From Yeosuana marina (lineage in GTDB: Bacteria > Bacteroidota > Bacteroidia > Flavobacteriales > Flavobacteriaceae), in the NCBI RefSeq assembly GCF_011762485.1, contig NZ_JAAKGI010000046.1, forward strand, positions 155,476-219,475: a stretch of DNA of 64,000 nt, written 5' to 3'. Both the position numbers and the translations under genes were made by a program. Shown piece by piece: positions 56,876 to 64,000 of this stretch; within the stretch, counting starts at the first letter, position 1, and the number at the start of each line of letters is the position of its first letter. The notes beneath the pieces are model-generated. The model did no database searches, was not told the DNA's origin, and was given only the letters and a program-made list of their open reading frames with translations.

Positions 56876-57310
56876 ATGAAAACAACAGCAACTTTCAGCA
56901 TTCTGTTCTGGGCAGACCTTTCCAGAGCAAAAGACAACCAAGCCTCTATTTACGCAAGAATCACTGTCAATGGCAAGCGTGCTACCATCAGTTTAAAGCG
57001 AAAAGTACCCATATCCGATTGGGACGCCCATAAGGGAAGGTCTCGAGGCACTAACCAAACCACAAGAACTCTTAACAACTATTTAGAGGAAGTAAACAGG
57101 AGCCTTTTTAAATGCTACCAAGATCTGAAATTGGAGTATAAGCTCATCACCTCCCAAGCTGTGAAGGCAAGATATCTAGTAGAAGATGAGCAAAACGATT
57201 CAGTCAATGATATCATTAAATACCACAATGATGATATGCAGGACAAGTTAAAGTTGAGTACCCAAAAGAACTATTATACCACGAAGAGATATCTATCGAA
57301 ATTTCTTTAA
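56876..57310 (+). pseudogene. Truncated tyrosine recombinase (integrase N-terminal part)
   Basis: The 144 residues match the N-terminal half of Bacteroidota phage/ICE-type integrases: arm-type DNA-binding domain (about 8-80: ARITVNGKRATISLKRKVPISDW) and the start of the SAM-like core-binding domain (about 105-144: KLSTQKNYYTTKRYLSKFL). The catalytic domain with Arg-His-Arg-Tyr is absent. The frame ends where a transposase fragment begins in another frame. It lies 249 bases after tRNA-Pro, as integrases that use tRNA sites do. Confidence 0.88.
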
Positions 57311-57520
57311 AACGGTTGAACCTGTATTTGGAACATTGACGCAATATATGGGGCTACGAAAAATCAATACCCTTGGGCTCAAACAAGTCAACAAGGTTAT
57401 ACACATGCCAGCAATAGCCTATAATCTCAAGAAATAGTTAAAATTCATCCGTAAAACCGTTGAAAGTGATGCCAGAAATCTCATTTGTTTTCTGCTTTAA
57501 AAGCCATGATTAGACATGCA
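57297..57520 (+). pseudogene. C-terminal transposase remnant (IS1182/IS4-like DDE)
   Basis: In the frame of 57315, FFKTVEPVFGTLTQYMGLRK then INTLGLKQVNKVIHMPAIAYNLKK can be read, followed by an in-frame TAG and LKFIRKTVESDARNL. The word PVFGTLTQ-x-MGLRKI with NK-x-x-x-MPAIAYNLKK is the C-terminus of IS1182-group transposases. It has no start and at least one internal stop, and is joined directly to the integrase fragment. Confidence 0.72.
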
Positions 57521-57573
57521 ATAAAACCATTAGTATCCTTCAAATTTTGAATTATCAAAGCATTATTAAAAAC

Positions 57574-57603
57574 CAAAAGCCCCTTATAAAGGAGCTTTTG
57601 ATA
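57574..57603. terminator. Terminator-like hairpin downstream of the alpha/beta hydrolase gene
   Basis: CAAAAGC-CCTT and AAGG-GCTTTTG arms, one mismatch, 3-base loop; T-rich on one side and A-rich on the other, so it may act in both directions. Confidence 0.6.
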
Positions 57604-57637
57604 TTGTTTTTATGTTTTTTATGGGGTTGTGCAACGA

Positions 57638-58645
57638 CTACCTGTGTTGGCGGCTTTTTTCTTTCACGATTTTAATGATGGTTTGATTAAATCTTTCAGC
57701 CTCTTCATCCGGCACTTCATGTCCTGATTTTTCAAACCAAATGAATTTCTTTTCAGGAGCTGTCATTTTGTTTAAATGGTTTTCTGCCACTACACTGGGT
57801 AAATTCCAGTCATGACGACCACCAATAAAATAAACAGGTATCTTTAATTCTGTGATATATGAAATATCCGTTGTGAAAGCAACACCGTTCATTCGGGCCG
57901 AGGTGTAGTTAAATGCTTCAAACCAGTTATAGTCTTTGTAATCTTCATACATCGTTTCCGCTTTCTCAATTTCTTTCGCAATACCTGCATCGTAAACTGT
58001 TCCTCCATATTTTAAAACAAGTTCGTACTTGCTCATAAAGCAATCCAAAATTGTAGCGCAAACAGTGCTGTCCTTTTTTTCAATTAAACCCAACTGTCGT
58101 AATGCTGTTGTATCATTCTTTTGTTGGGCTTGCTCTTTCAACCATTGCATAGAAACATCCCAGCTTTCTGACAGACTAATAACCTGTGAAACACCTATGT
58201 AGGCGTAATAATCATCAGGGTATTTCTCGGCCAGTTTCAAACCAATAACACTACCATAAGAAAATCCTACAAGAAATATTTTTTCTTTATTGAATTTCTT
58301 CTTTAAATATTGCGTTAACTCATGTGCATCATTGACCAAACTTTCAGGACTTAAGTTTTTCGGATTGGGATTATGCAGATAAGATTGACCGCAACCTGCT
58401 TGATCCCAAGAAACTAAAATCATTTCTTTAGTCAAATCAGCATTAAAATATCTCAAATGCGGTGTCTGTGGCCAACCTGGACCACCATGCAAGAACAGCA
58501 GTACAGGCAATTGGTCAGAGCTTCCCGTCATTTCAACGTATTGTTTTTCCCCACCTAATTCTACAAATGTTTTTTCCTGAACAGGTTTTGTACTTTCAGA
58601 TAGCTTTTCTTGTACATTTTTTTTGTTTTGGTTTTGACAACCCAT
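57638..58645 (-). CDS. Alpha/beta hydrolase, prolyl aminopeptidase-like, probable lipoprotein
   Basis: A protein of about 335 residues with HGGPGWPQ oxyanion loop, nucleophile Ser in VGFSYGSVIGL (about 130), Asp in GGRHDWNLP and His in SGHEVPDEE. This is the proline-iminopeptidase-like group. The codons upstream stay in frame and read IKTIKHLILLVSLVLLMGC, a perfect lipoprotein signal, but with ATT rather than ATG at 58691-58696. The downstream ATG at 58645 would leave a truncated signal. Either a non-standard start is used or the start was lost. It lies in the accessory region. Confidence 0.85.
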   Translation of the reverse strand: MGCQNQNKKNVQEKLSESTKPVQEKTFVELGGEKQYVEMTGSSDQLPVLLFLHGGPGWPQTPHLRYFNADLTKEMILVSWDQAGCGQSYLHNPNPKNLSPESLVNDAHELTQYLKKKFNKEKIFLVGFSYGSVIGLKLAEKYPDDYYAYIGVSQVISLSESWDVSMQWLKEQAQQKNDTTALRQLGLIEKKDSTVCATILDCFMSKYELVLKYGGTVYDAGIAKEIEKAETMYEDYKDYNWFEAFNYTSARMNGVAFTTDISYITELKIPVYFIGGRHDWNLPSVVAENHLNKMTAPEKKFIWFEKSGHEVPDEEAERFNQTIIKIVKEKSRQHR

Positions 58646-58771
58646 CAAAAGAACTAACGATACTAATAATATAAGGTGTTTGATTGTTTTAATAATTAAA
58701 TCTCTTTTTATTATACTTTCTTTAAGGTCAAATATCTCGTCCTGAAATATGGTTACAGGTTAAAGATTGAT

Positions 58772-59175
58772 TTACGCTGTTAATTTATATACCATATTAG
58801 GTATTTTGAAATCTAAAGATAAGTGTAATCTTATTTCGTTGTATAAATTAATTACATTTTTTGTAGCTTTTTTCGCGTGAGCTATATTTCTTTCTATGTG
58901 TAAGCATTTGATGATTTCTAAGGACATTAAATAAAGTGTCTATACCGACTTTATGATTTGCTTTAGTAAACTCATCATCTAATGATTTTATAAGTCTACG
59001 CGGACCTTCTCTAGGCAGGGACTTTCGTCTTTTCTTAACTATTTCAATAATATGTTGCTCTTGTTTTGACCACTTATCAGCTCTGTTTTTATACTTATAG
59101 TAAGCATTATGTTTATGACCAAAACAATTGGTTATGTTAGTTAAAGAAGCAAATCCCTTAGTTTTTCTTTGGTTT
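58772..59175 (-). pseudogene. IS3-family transposase (orfB) remnant with deleted catalytic core
   Basis: On the minus strand the N-terminal HTH_21 part is readable (CFGHKHNAYYKYKNRADKW, IIEIVKKRRKSLPREGPRRL, KVGIDTLFNVLRNHQMLTHR). A frame shift near 58855 then leads straight into the orfB C-terminus (INLYNEIRLHLSLDFKIPNM). The DDE integrase domain of about 150 residues is missing. No intact orfA or terminal inverted repeats were found. Confidence 0.8.
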
Positions 59176-59320
59176 TAATTAAGGTTTGGCCGATTTAAAT
59201 TTTTTTAAATCAATTCGTACAATTCATCCCTGAAAGACAACAATTGAGTAAATAAAATTAAACTAAGTGAATTTTATCACTGAATTTTGAATCGAAAAAT
59301 AAAACTCAAGTAATAATTAA

Positions 59321-59800
59321 ATGAAGAAAGTAAATAATTCATCCCTAAAATTAGCTCAAACCAAATCTCATCCATTTTGGCGATGGTTTTGGCTCACTTT
59401 TCTTGTTGGTTCTCTTGCTTACGCGTGGTATTCGTTTTATGTTCCGTCTAATGATATTGCATGGGCTAATCACATTACCTCTACTGAAATGCTTACCAAC
59501 AATTCCAACAAGAATACGCTTCTTTTTTTCACAGGAAAGTGGTGTGTGCCTTGCAGAATTATGAAGCGTGAGGTTTTTGCAGACAATGAGGTCATGAAGG
59601 TGGTCAATTCTAAAGTTATACCAGTAATGATTGACATTGATAACCAACACTCCAAAGGGCTTGTAAAACAGTATAAGATTGGTACAACACCAACAATAGT
59701 TATTGTTGATTCTCAAGGAAACGTAATTGATTACGCAGTGGGGAAAATTGGGAAAAGAAAATTTCTTGAAATGGTTAATAATTTGAATACCAATAAATAA
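59321..59800 (+). CDS. Membrane-anchored thioredoxin-like protein
   Basis: A 159-residue protein with one N-terminal transmembrane helix (about 20-40) and a periplasmic thioredoxin fold. The redox motif is WCVPC (Cys75, Cys78); GTTPTIVIVD supplies the cis-Pro loop. It probably reduces or oxidises disulfides of envelope proteins. It lies 40 bases before a serine hydrolase gene in the same direction, in the accessory region. Confidence 0.9.
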   Translation: MKKVNNSSLKLAQTKSHPFWRWFWLTFLVGSLAYAWYSFYVPSNDIAWANHITSTEMLTNNSNKNTLLFFTGKWCVPCRIMKREVFADNEVMKVVNSKVIPVMIDIDNQHSKGLVKQYKIGTTPTIVIVDSQGNVIDYAVGKIGKRKFLEMVNNLNTNK

Positions 59801-59840
59801 TAAGTAATTTAACAACCTTGGTCTTGAAAAATTTGAAATT

Positions 59841-61016
59841 ATGAAAAACAAAAAACAGCATAAAATTATGCAAAGTCTCCTTAATTCACAATTCCTACCC
59901 GTTATTGGGTTGGCCACCATAATGGCTATAGGGCCTTGCTCCTTTGCACAGCGCACCTCTAACACGGATTCAATTTCACAAAAACCATCCCAATGGAATC
60001 AGAAAGAGCATGAAGTAGCTATGGGAAATAAAATTCACGAGCTTCCAGAGGGATCGCCTATAGCTGCATTTAGTGCTGGTGGAACAAAAGAAAACATATT
60101 GGAAGATTTTATAAGAGAACAGAAAGTAGCCGGACTCCTTATTTTACAAGATGGAAAGATAAGGCTGGAACGCTATGCGCTTGAACATAACGACACTAAC
60201 CTATGGTCTTCACTATCTGTTGCAAAATCTGTAACGAGCACGCTTGTGGGTGTGGCAATAAAAGATGGCTATATCAAAAGTGTGGATGATTATGTAACAG
60301 ATTACTTGCCCGAATTAAAAGGAAGCGCCTTTGACCGTGTTAAAATCCGCCATCTCCTTACCATGACCAGTGGTGTAAAATGGAATGAGAACTATACAGA
60401 TCCAGATTCTGACATCGCTGGATTTGATAGAGATACGACCGTAGATGGTATGAAAGCCATTGTGAGCTATATGCGGCGTTTGCCAGCCGAAGCAGAGCCC
60501 GGCAAGAAGTTTAATTATAGCACGGGTGAAACGCATCTTTTAGGTGCTCTTATTAGCTCAGCTACCCAGCAAAGTTTGTCGCACTACTTGTCCTCCAAAA
60601 TATGGATGCCTTATGGCATGGAACAAACGGCTACCTGGAGATTGGATCGCACTGGTCAGGAAATGGCAGGTTGTTGCCTTCAAATGCGGCTCCGTGATTT
60701 TGGAAGGTTTGGACAATTCGTGCTTGAAGACGGATACATTAACGGAAAATCTATTGTGCCTGATGACTGGTTCAAGACAGCAACCCAAATACAAGTACCA
60801 CTATGGCCTGGTGGAGGCTATGGATATGGTTGGTGGATCTTTAATAGCTATAGTTTTGAAGCATTGGGAATCTATGGACAGAAGATTTATATCGATCCTT
60901 CAAGGAAACTTGTGATTGCAATCAATAGTGCATGGCCAGAAGCCGATAGCAACAAGCGCCATTTTGCTGCAGCTAATTTTATAAAATCTATTACTGATGA
61001 GATTGATAAAGAGTAA
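59841..61016 (+). CDS. Serine hydrolase, beta-lactamase/esterase class C family (secreted)
   Basis: A 391-residue enzyme of the PBP-like serine hydrolase fold. SxxK is Ser126-Val-Ala-Lys129 and the second motif is Tyr226-Ser-Thr228, as in the EstB/6-aminohexanoate-dimer hydrolase group; HLLTMTSGVKWNE is typical. A signal peptide ends near residue 37 (SFAQ). It is an esterase, amidase or peptidase; beta-lactam hydrolysis is not implied. Codon use is less AT-biased than in the neighbouring core genes, which fits transfer. Confidence 0.9.
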   Translation: MKNKKQHKIMQSLLNSQFLPVIGLATIMAIGPCSFAQRTSNTDSISQKPSQWNQKEHEVAMGNKIHELPEGSPIAAFSAGGTKENILEDFIREQKVAGLLILQDGKIRLERYALEHNDTNLWSSLSVAKSVTSTLVGVAIKDGYIKSVDDYVTDYLPELKGSAFDRVKIRHLLTMTSGVKWNENYTDPDSDIAGFDRDTTVDGMKAIVSYMRRLPAEAEPGKKFNYSTGETHLLGALISSATQQSLSHYLSSKIWMPYGMEQTATWRLDRTGQEMAGCCLQMRLRDFGRFGQFVLEDGYINGKSIVPDDWFKTATQIQVPLWPGGGYGYGWWIFNSYSFEALGIYGQKIYIDPSRKLVIAINSAWPEADSNKRHFAAANFIKSITDEIDKE

Positions 61017-61382
61017 AAGGTAAAACCTTGCAAAATACCACAAAGACACTGATGCGCTGGTTATTCAATTTACTCATACAACTGACCCTAAATTATACAA
61101 CTGGAATTTAGTGGATATTAAATATGGTCGTTTATTGAAAATATTAAGAAAAAACTAGCTACAACATTTTGTATAAGCAATGGCAGGGAAAGTTGAAAGT
61201 ATCAAGGTTTGTAACCCACTCAAACTTTACGAGGTTTGACATAGAAGTGTCACTCTCCTAAATGCTTTATGGACAGCCACTACTCAAACAATTTGCTATT
61301 GTAGCATATTTTAACAAACTGCAACATTCAAAAAATCATGTCGTCTTTAACACTATAATATCTAGTTTTAAACACAAAATAA
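61017..61382 (+). other. Spacer between serine hydrolase genes with a possible gene remnant
   Basis: A short open frame ending at 61157 reads KDTDALVIQFTHTTDPKLYN and then WNLVDIKYGRLLKILRKN; it looks like a C-terminal coding remnant, of no family I recognise. The sequence directly after its stop (61155-61187, CTACAACATTTTGTATAAGC core) resembles repeats found after accessory genes in Bacteroidota. TGACA/TGTCA arms lie at 61238-61253. No complete gene is seen. Confidence 0.35.
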
Positions 61383-62843
61383 ATGAAATCAAAATTTTTA
61401 CTATTAGTCATAGTAACAACTTTATTAAATAGTTGTAAAAACAATTATAATACAAAAACAAGTGATTTAATAAAAAACCATGAAAATCATTTAATCAAGG
61501 AGGCTTTGATAGATTCTTTGATGAGAACATGCTATAACCGTGGTGTTTTTAATGGCAATATCCTAGTTGCTAAAAATAATAACATAATATATCAAAATGA
61601 ATTTGGATATTCTGATGCTTCAAAATCAAAAGCACTAAATCAAAATATGATATTTAATATTGGGTCCATAGGAAAGGAATTCAATGCCGTTGCTTTAATG
61701 ATTTTAAAAGAGAAAGGGTTACTAGCTCTAGATGATACCATTTCAAAATTTGATTTGGAGTTGCCAGAATGGTCCAATAAAGTTACTATTAGGCATTTAT
61801 TAAAGTATACTAGTGGATTGCCAAAAGTAAATTGGAGTTATGTTAAAAATGATGAAGATATATATTCAGATCTAAAACATATTGAGGATTTGAATTTCGA
61901 ACCGGGATCAAATTATCTTTATAGCAATAATAATATATTTCTTCAAAGAAGAATCGTTGAAAAAGTATCTGGAATGCGTTTTAATGATTTTATACAAAAA
62001 CATATTCTTATCCCAAGTAAAATGTTAAACACTGTTTTAGATGCAACTCCAAAAAACCCTCGATTAGTAGCCGCATTTAACAATGACATGGTTAATGATA
62101 GACCTATGGATATTGAATTCTCGGGCTGGGTATATCCTACTGTAAATGATATGTATCATTGGATAAGCAGTTTGCATTCAGGAAAGATAATTTCGAATGA
62201 ATCGTTAATGCTGTTATTTGATTCTTTCTCTAAAAACAGCGAGTCTGGTTTAGGAAAAGGTATCTTTAAAAATAAAGAATTACTGCTTCATGAGCATCAT
62301 GGGTCCTCTTTTAATTATGAATCTTTTATACATTATAATGCAAATGAAGATTTATCAATCATTTTAATGACAAATAATAAAAACCATAAACTACGTGATA
62401 TTGCTGAGTCAATTGAAAATATCTCAAACGGAAGTTCTTTTTCAATTCCTCAAAAATCCATTTATCTTACCATAAGACAAAAATGTTATGACAATATAAA
62501 TGAAGGTATTGCACTTTATAAAAGTTTAAAAAAGAACGACCTCAATACATATAATTTTTCGGATGAGAATCAATTAAATCAACTTGGTTATAAGTTAATT
62601 GAGAAAAATCAAATCGAGGATGCCATCAAAATCTTTAAATTAAATATTTCAGAATTCCCAAACTTAGCCAATGCATACGATAGTATGGGCGAAGCTTATT
62701 ATCTTAATGGAAGCCATGACCTGGCATTAGTCAACTATAAAAAATCGCTAGAATTGAATCCAAAGAATTTGAATGCAATGGAAATGATCAAAAAAATTCA
62801 AAAAAATACACTGGTTACAACACTGCAAAAAACTAATGCTTAA
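61383..62843 (+). CDS. Lipoprotein serine hydrolase (class C beta-lactamase fold) with C-terminal TPR
   Basis: A 486-residue protein with a lipoprotein signal (Cys18 in LLNSC). The catalytic fold shows SxxK at Ser95-Ile-Gly-Lys98, YxN at Tyr180-Ser-Asn182 and an HHGS box near 310 in place of KTG. Residues about 395-486 form TPR-like helices (LGYKLIEKNQIEDAIKIFKL, ANAYDSMGEAYYLNGSHDLA, LVNYKKSLELNPKNLNAM). This domain pair is common in Bacteroidota; the substrate is unknown. Confidence 0.9.
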   Translation: MKSKFLLLVIVTTLLNSCKNNYNTKTSDLIKNHENHLIKEALIDSLMRTCYNRGVFNGNILVAKNNNIIYQNEFGYSDASKSKALNQNMIFNIGSIGKEFNAVALMILKEKGLLALDDTISKFDLELPEWSNKVTIRHLLKYTSGLPKVNWSYVKNDEDIYSDLKHIEDLNFEPGSNYLYSNNNIFLQRRIVEKVSGMRFNDFIQKHILIPSKMLNTVLDATPKNPRLVAAFNNDMVNDRPMDIEFSGWVYPTVNDMYHWISSLHSGKIISNESLMLLFDSFSKNSESGLGKGIFKNKELLLHEHHGSSFNYESFIHYNANEDLSIILMTNNKNHKLRDIAESIENISNGSSFSIPQKSIYLTIRQKCYDNINEGIALYKSLKKNDLNTYNFSDENQLNQLGYKLIEKNQIEDAIKIFKLNISEFPNLANAYDSMGEAYYLNGSHDLALVNYKKSLELNPKNLNAMEMIKKIQKNTLVTTLQKTNA

Positions 62844-62864
62844 TCAAAGGTTAATGCGTATTGC

Positions 62865-62920
62865 TAGCTTCTTATTTTCCTGCGGATAAGGAAAAGGGAA
62901 CTGGCGAAGCAAAATCCCTT
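62865..62920. repeat. Hairpin-rich spacer element
   Basis: TTTTCCT and AGGAAAA pair perfectly around GCGGATA, and the outer words GCTTC and GAAGC can extend the structure. It lies between two accessory genes and has no T-run, so it is not a simple terminator. Confidence 0.4.
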
Positions 62921-62983
62921 GGACACAAAAGTGCACTATTTTTATACAATCACGTTAGTCATTAGTAAAAAACATATTCTAAA

Positions 62984-63802
62984 ATGAAAAACTTATTTGC
63001 ATCATCAATAATTCAGAACAAAGAAGAAAAAGAAAAATATCGTTGGCAAGTCGCAATAACTGTGCTTGTTCTTTTCATATTTGGTTCTTTAATAAACATC
63101 CCTTTTAGCAGAGAAGTCAAAAGATTGAATATTGAAGCGGGTCAGACAGATATCAATCTGAGTGCGTCAATTTTTGATGACTTAACTACAATTGCCATTA
63201 GTAGTCTAATATTGGGAATTATATTAGTTTTTATTGGTTTATGGGTTTCCTCAAGAGCTAATTTGGGAGCACCACTTCTTGCCAGATTTTTTTCTAAGAA
63301 GTTGACTAATAAATTAATAAGTTGGAAGGCCATCTTATCAAGTATTCTTTTAGCAACAATAGTAGCTTTATTCTTGTTAGGATTATTTGAATTACAAAAA
63401 GAATTTTATCCAGTTTTAAATAAACTTTCACGTCCATCCAAATCGTTTTATGCTCTTGTGTCATTCTCTGCCGGAATTAGCGAAGAAATTATGTTTCGGT
63501 TAGGCTTAATGTCGTTAATAATCACAATCATTCAACTTTTGAAAAAGATGGAAAATCCCTCGAATAAAATAGTCTGGACAGGCATATTAATTTCTGCCCT
63601 ATTTTTTGGACTTATTCACCTTCCTTTATCGAAAAATTTTGTAGAGTTAACGCCTTTCACAATCGGTGTAACAATGATCGGAAATCTAATTACTGGTGCA
63701 ACATTTGGGTGGATATTTTGGAAACGAGGATTGTTAGTTGCTATTATTGCCCATACTACTTTTGATTTAGTTTTTCACGTCATCGGGACACCGTACACAT
63801 AA
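62984..63802 (+). CDS. CPBP family intramembrane glutamic endopeptidase
   Basis: A 272-residue polytopic membrane protease of the Abi/Rce1-like CPBP family. Motif 1 is SEEIMFR (Glu167, Glu168, Arg172), motif 2 FFGLIHL (His212), and motif 3 AHTTFDLVFH (His257, Asp261). Several transmembrane helices span 24-260. Such proteins process prenylated or bacteriocin-related substrates in some bacteria; no substrate is suggested here. Confidence 0.92.
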   Translation: MKNLFASSIIQNKEEKEKYRWQVAITVLVLFIFGSLINIPFSREVKRLNIEAGQTDINLSASIFDDLTTIAISSLILGIILVFIGLWVSSRANLGAPLLARFFSKKLTNKLISWKAILSSILLATIVALFLLGLFELQKEFYPVLNKLSRPSKSFYALVSFSAGISEEIMFRLGLMSLIITIIQLLKKMENPSNKIVWTGILISALFFGLIHLPLSKNFVELTPFTIGVTMIGNLITGATFGWIFWKRGLLVAIIAHTTFDLVFHVIGTPYT

Positions 63803-64000
63803 AAAATAACAAGGGCTAACAACTTATATAAAAAATAGTAGTTTCTGTGATAAACGAAAGTATAAACATAAATAAGGATCAATTATAAACTGAAAAATCC
63901 GCATGTAAAATTAGCTACTTCTCATATGTGTGCCGAGAGTAACGAACGGCTGAAAATCGTTACGCAACTGTTTATAAGATGGTGGAGCCGATCCACCGGT
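63803..64000 (+). other. Window-end spacer with nested hairpins
   Basis: GGGCTAACAACTTATATAA (63813-63831) follows the CPBP gene. Further on GTAACGA/TCGTTAC arms pair at 63939-63963 and GGTGGA/TCCACC at 63981-63997. No coding region is seen before the window ends. Confidence 0.35.

Noticed and set aside
59351..59965. 204-codon antisense frame opposite the thioredoxin gene
   Set aside because: The opposite strand encodes a clear thioredoxin with signal anchor and WCVPC; the antisense product has no recognisable domain.
60544..60915. 123-codon frame inside the serine hydrolase gene
   Set aside because: Shadow of the plus-strand enzyme in a shifted frame.
56628..64000. attR copy of the tRNA-Pro 3' end
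   Set aside because: No repeat of the GGTTCGAATCCTGCC segment was found in the rest of the window.

Overview
The window is a low-GC chromosome segment from a member of the Flavobacteriaceae (Bacteroidota). The evidence is the gene repertoire (GldI-type peptidyl-prolyl isomerase, fused SecDF, FecR/ECF-sigma/STN-TonB receptor locus, DUF5683, DUF6122, DUF6588, DUF2911, HerA/DUF853 ATPase), many SpII lipoproteins, A-rich start contexts without Shine-Dalgarno sites, and repeated use of the Bacteroidota -7 promoter element TAnnTTTG. Genus cannot be fixed from sequence alone.

Layout. 1-346 is the 3' end of an Mpl-type muropeptide ligase. 360-8194 (minus) holds an M13 peptidase, a dienelactone hydrolase, a two-domain cupredoxin-like lipoprotein and a TonB receptor / FecR / ECF-sigma regulon; a large repeat-built lipoprotein (8309-10057) is divergent from it. 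10229-12926 (plus) is ffh, a small S23-type four-helix-bundle gene bounded by an inverted repeat, and folD. 12931-18456 (minus) is a tight cluster: HerA-like ATPase, lipoprotein, YitT, cupin, alpha/beta hydrolase, rRNA pseudouridine synthase, VOC protein. queE and a DUF2911 gene follow.

19885-25103 (minus) is the most interesting unit: a gatC-gatA-gatB::aspS operon, that is tRNA-dependent Asn-tRNA(Asn) formation with GatB and aspartyl-tRNA synthetase in one 1114-residue chain. It is preceded by a 14-residue leader peptide containing nine asparagines, then mutually exclusive antiterminator and terminator hairpins. This looks like a classical transcription attenuator that reads Asn-tRNA(Asn) charging to control the enzymes that make Asn-tRNA(Asn). 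gatC itself contains a second Asn-codon cluster.

25559-33753 (plus) carries gyrB, a DUF6588 outer-membrane protein, mdh with a palindrome at its promoter, a SecD-P1-like protein and secDF. 33993-38182 (minus) has a DUF192 lipoprotein, lgt, a cyclophilin-FKBP fusion, GldI and NrnA. ndk, cspA, a DciA-like protein, a lipoprotein and recF follow. 41093-47544 (plus) is a TPR protein, ribH, two paralogous tail-anchored small proteins, mutL, two rhomboids and an EEP protein. 47549-56375 (minus) holds DUF6122, wbqC, a truncated S23 mini-ORF, lepB, dapB, DUF5683, parB, parA, a lipoprotein, the methylmalonyl-CoA mutase small subunit, divIC/ftsB and udk.

56553-64000 begins with tRNA-Pro(UGG) and then changes character: a truncated tyrosine recombinase joined to a transposase tail, an IS3 remnant with its catalytic core deleted, and accessory secreted enzymes (alpha/beta hydrolase, thioredoxin-like, two serine hydrolases, CPBP protease) separated by hairpin-rich spacers. 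This is best read as a decayed integrative element or genomic island at a tRNA gene.
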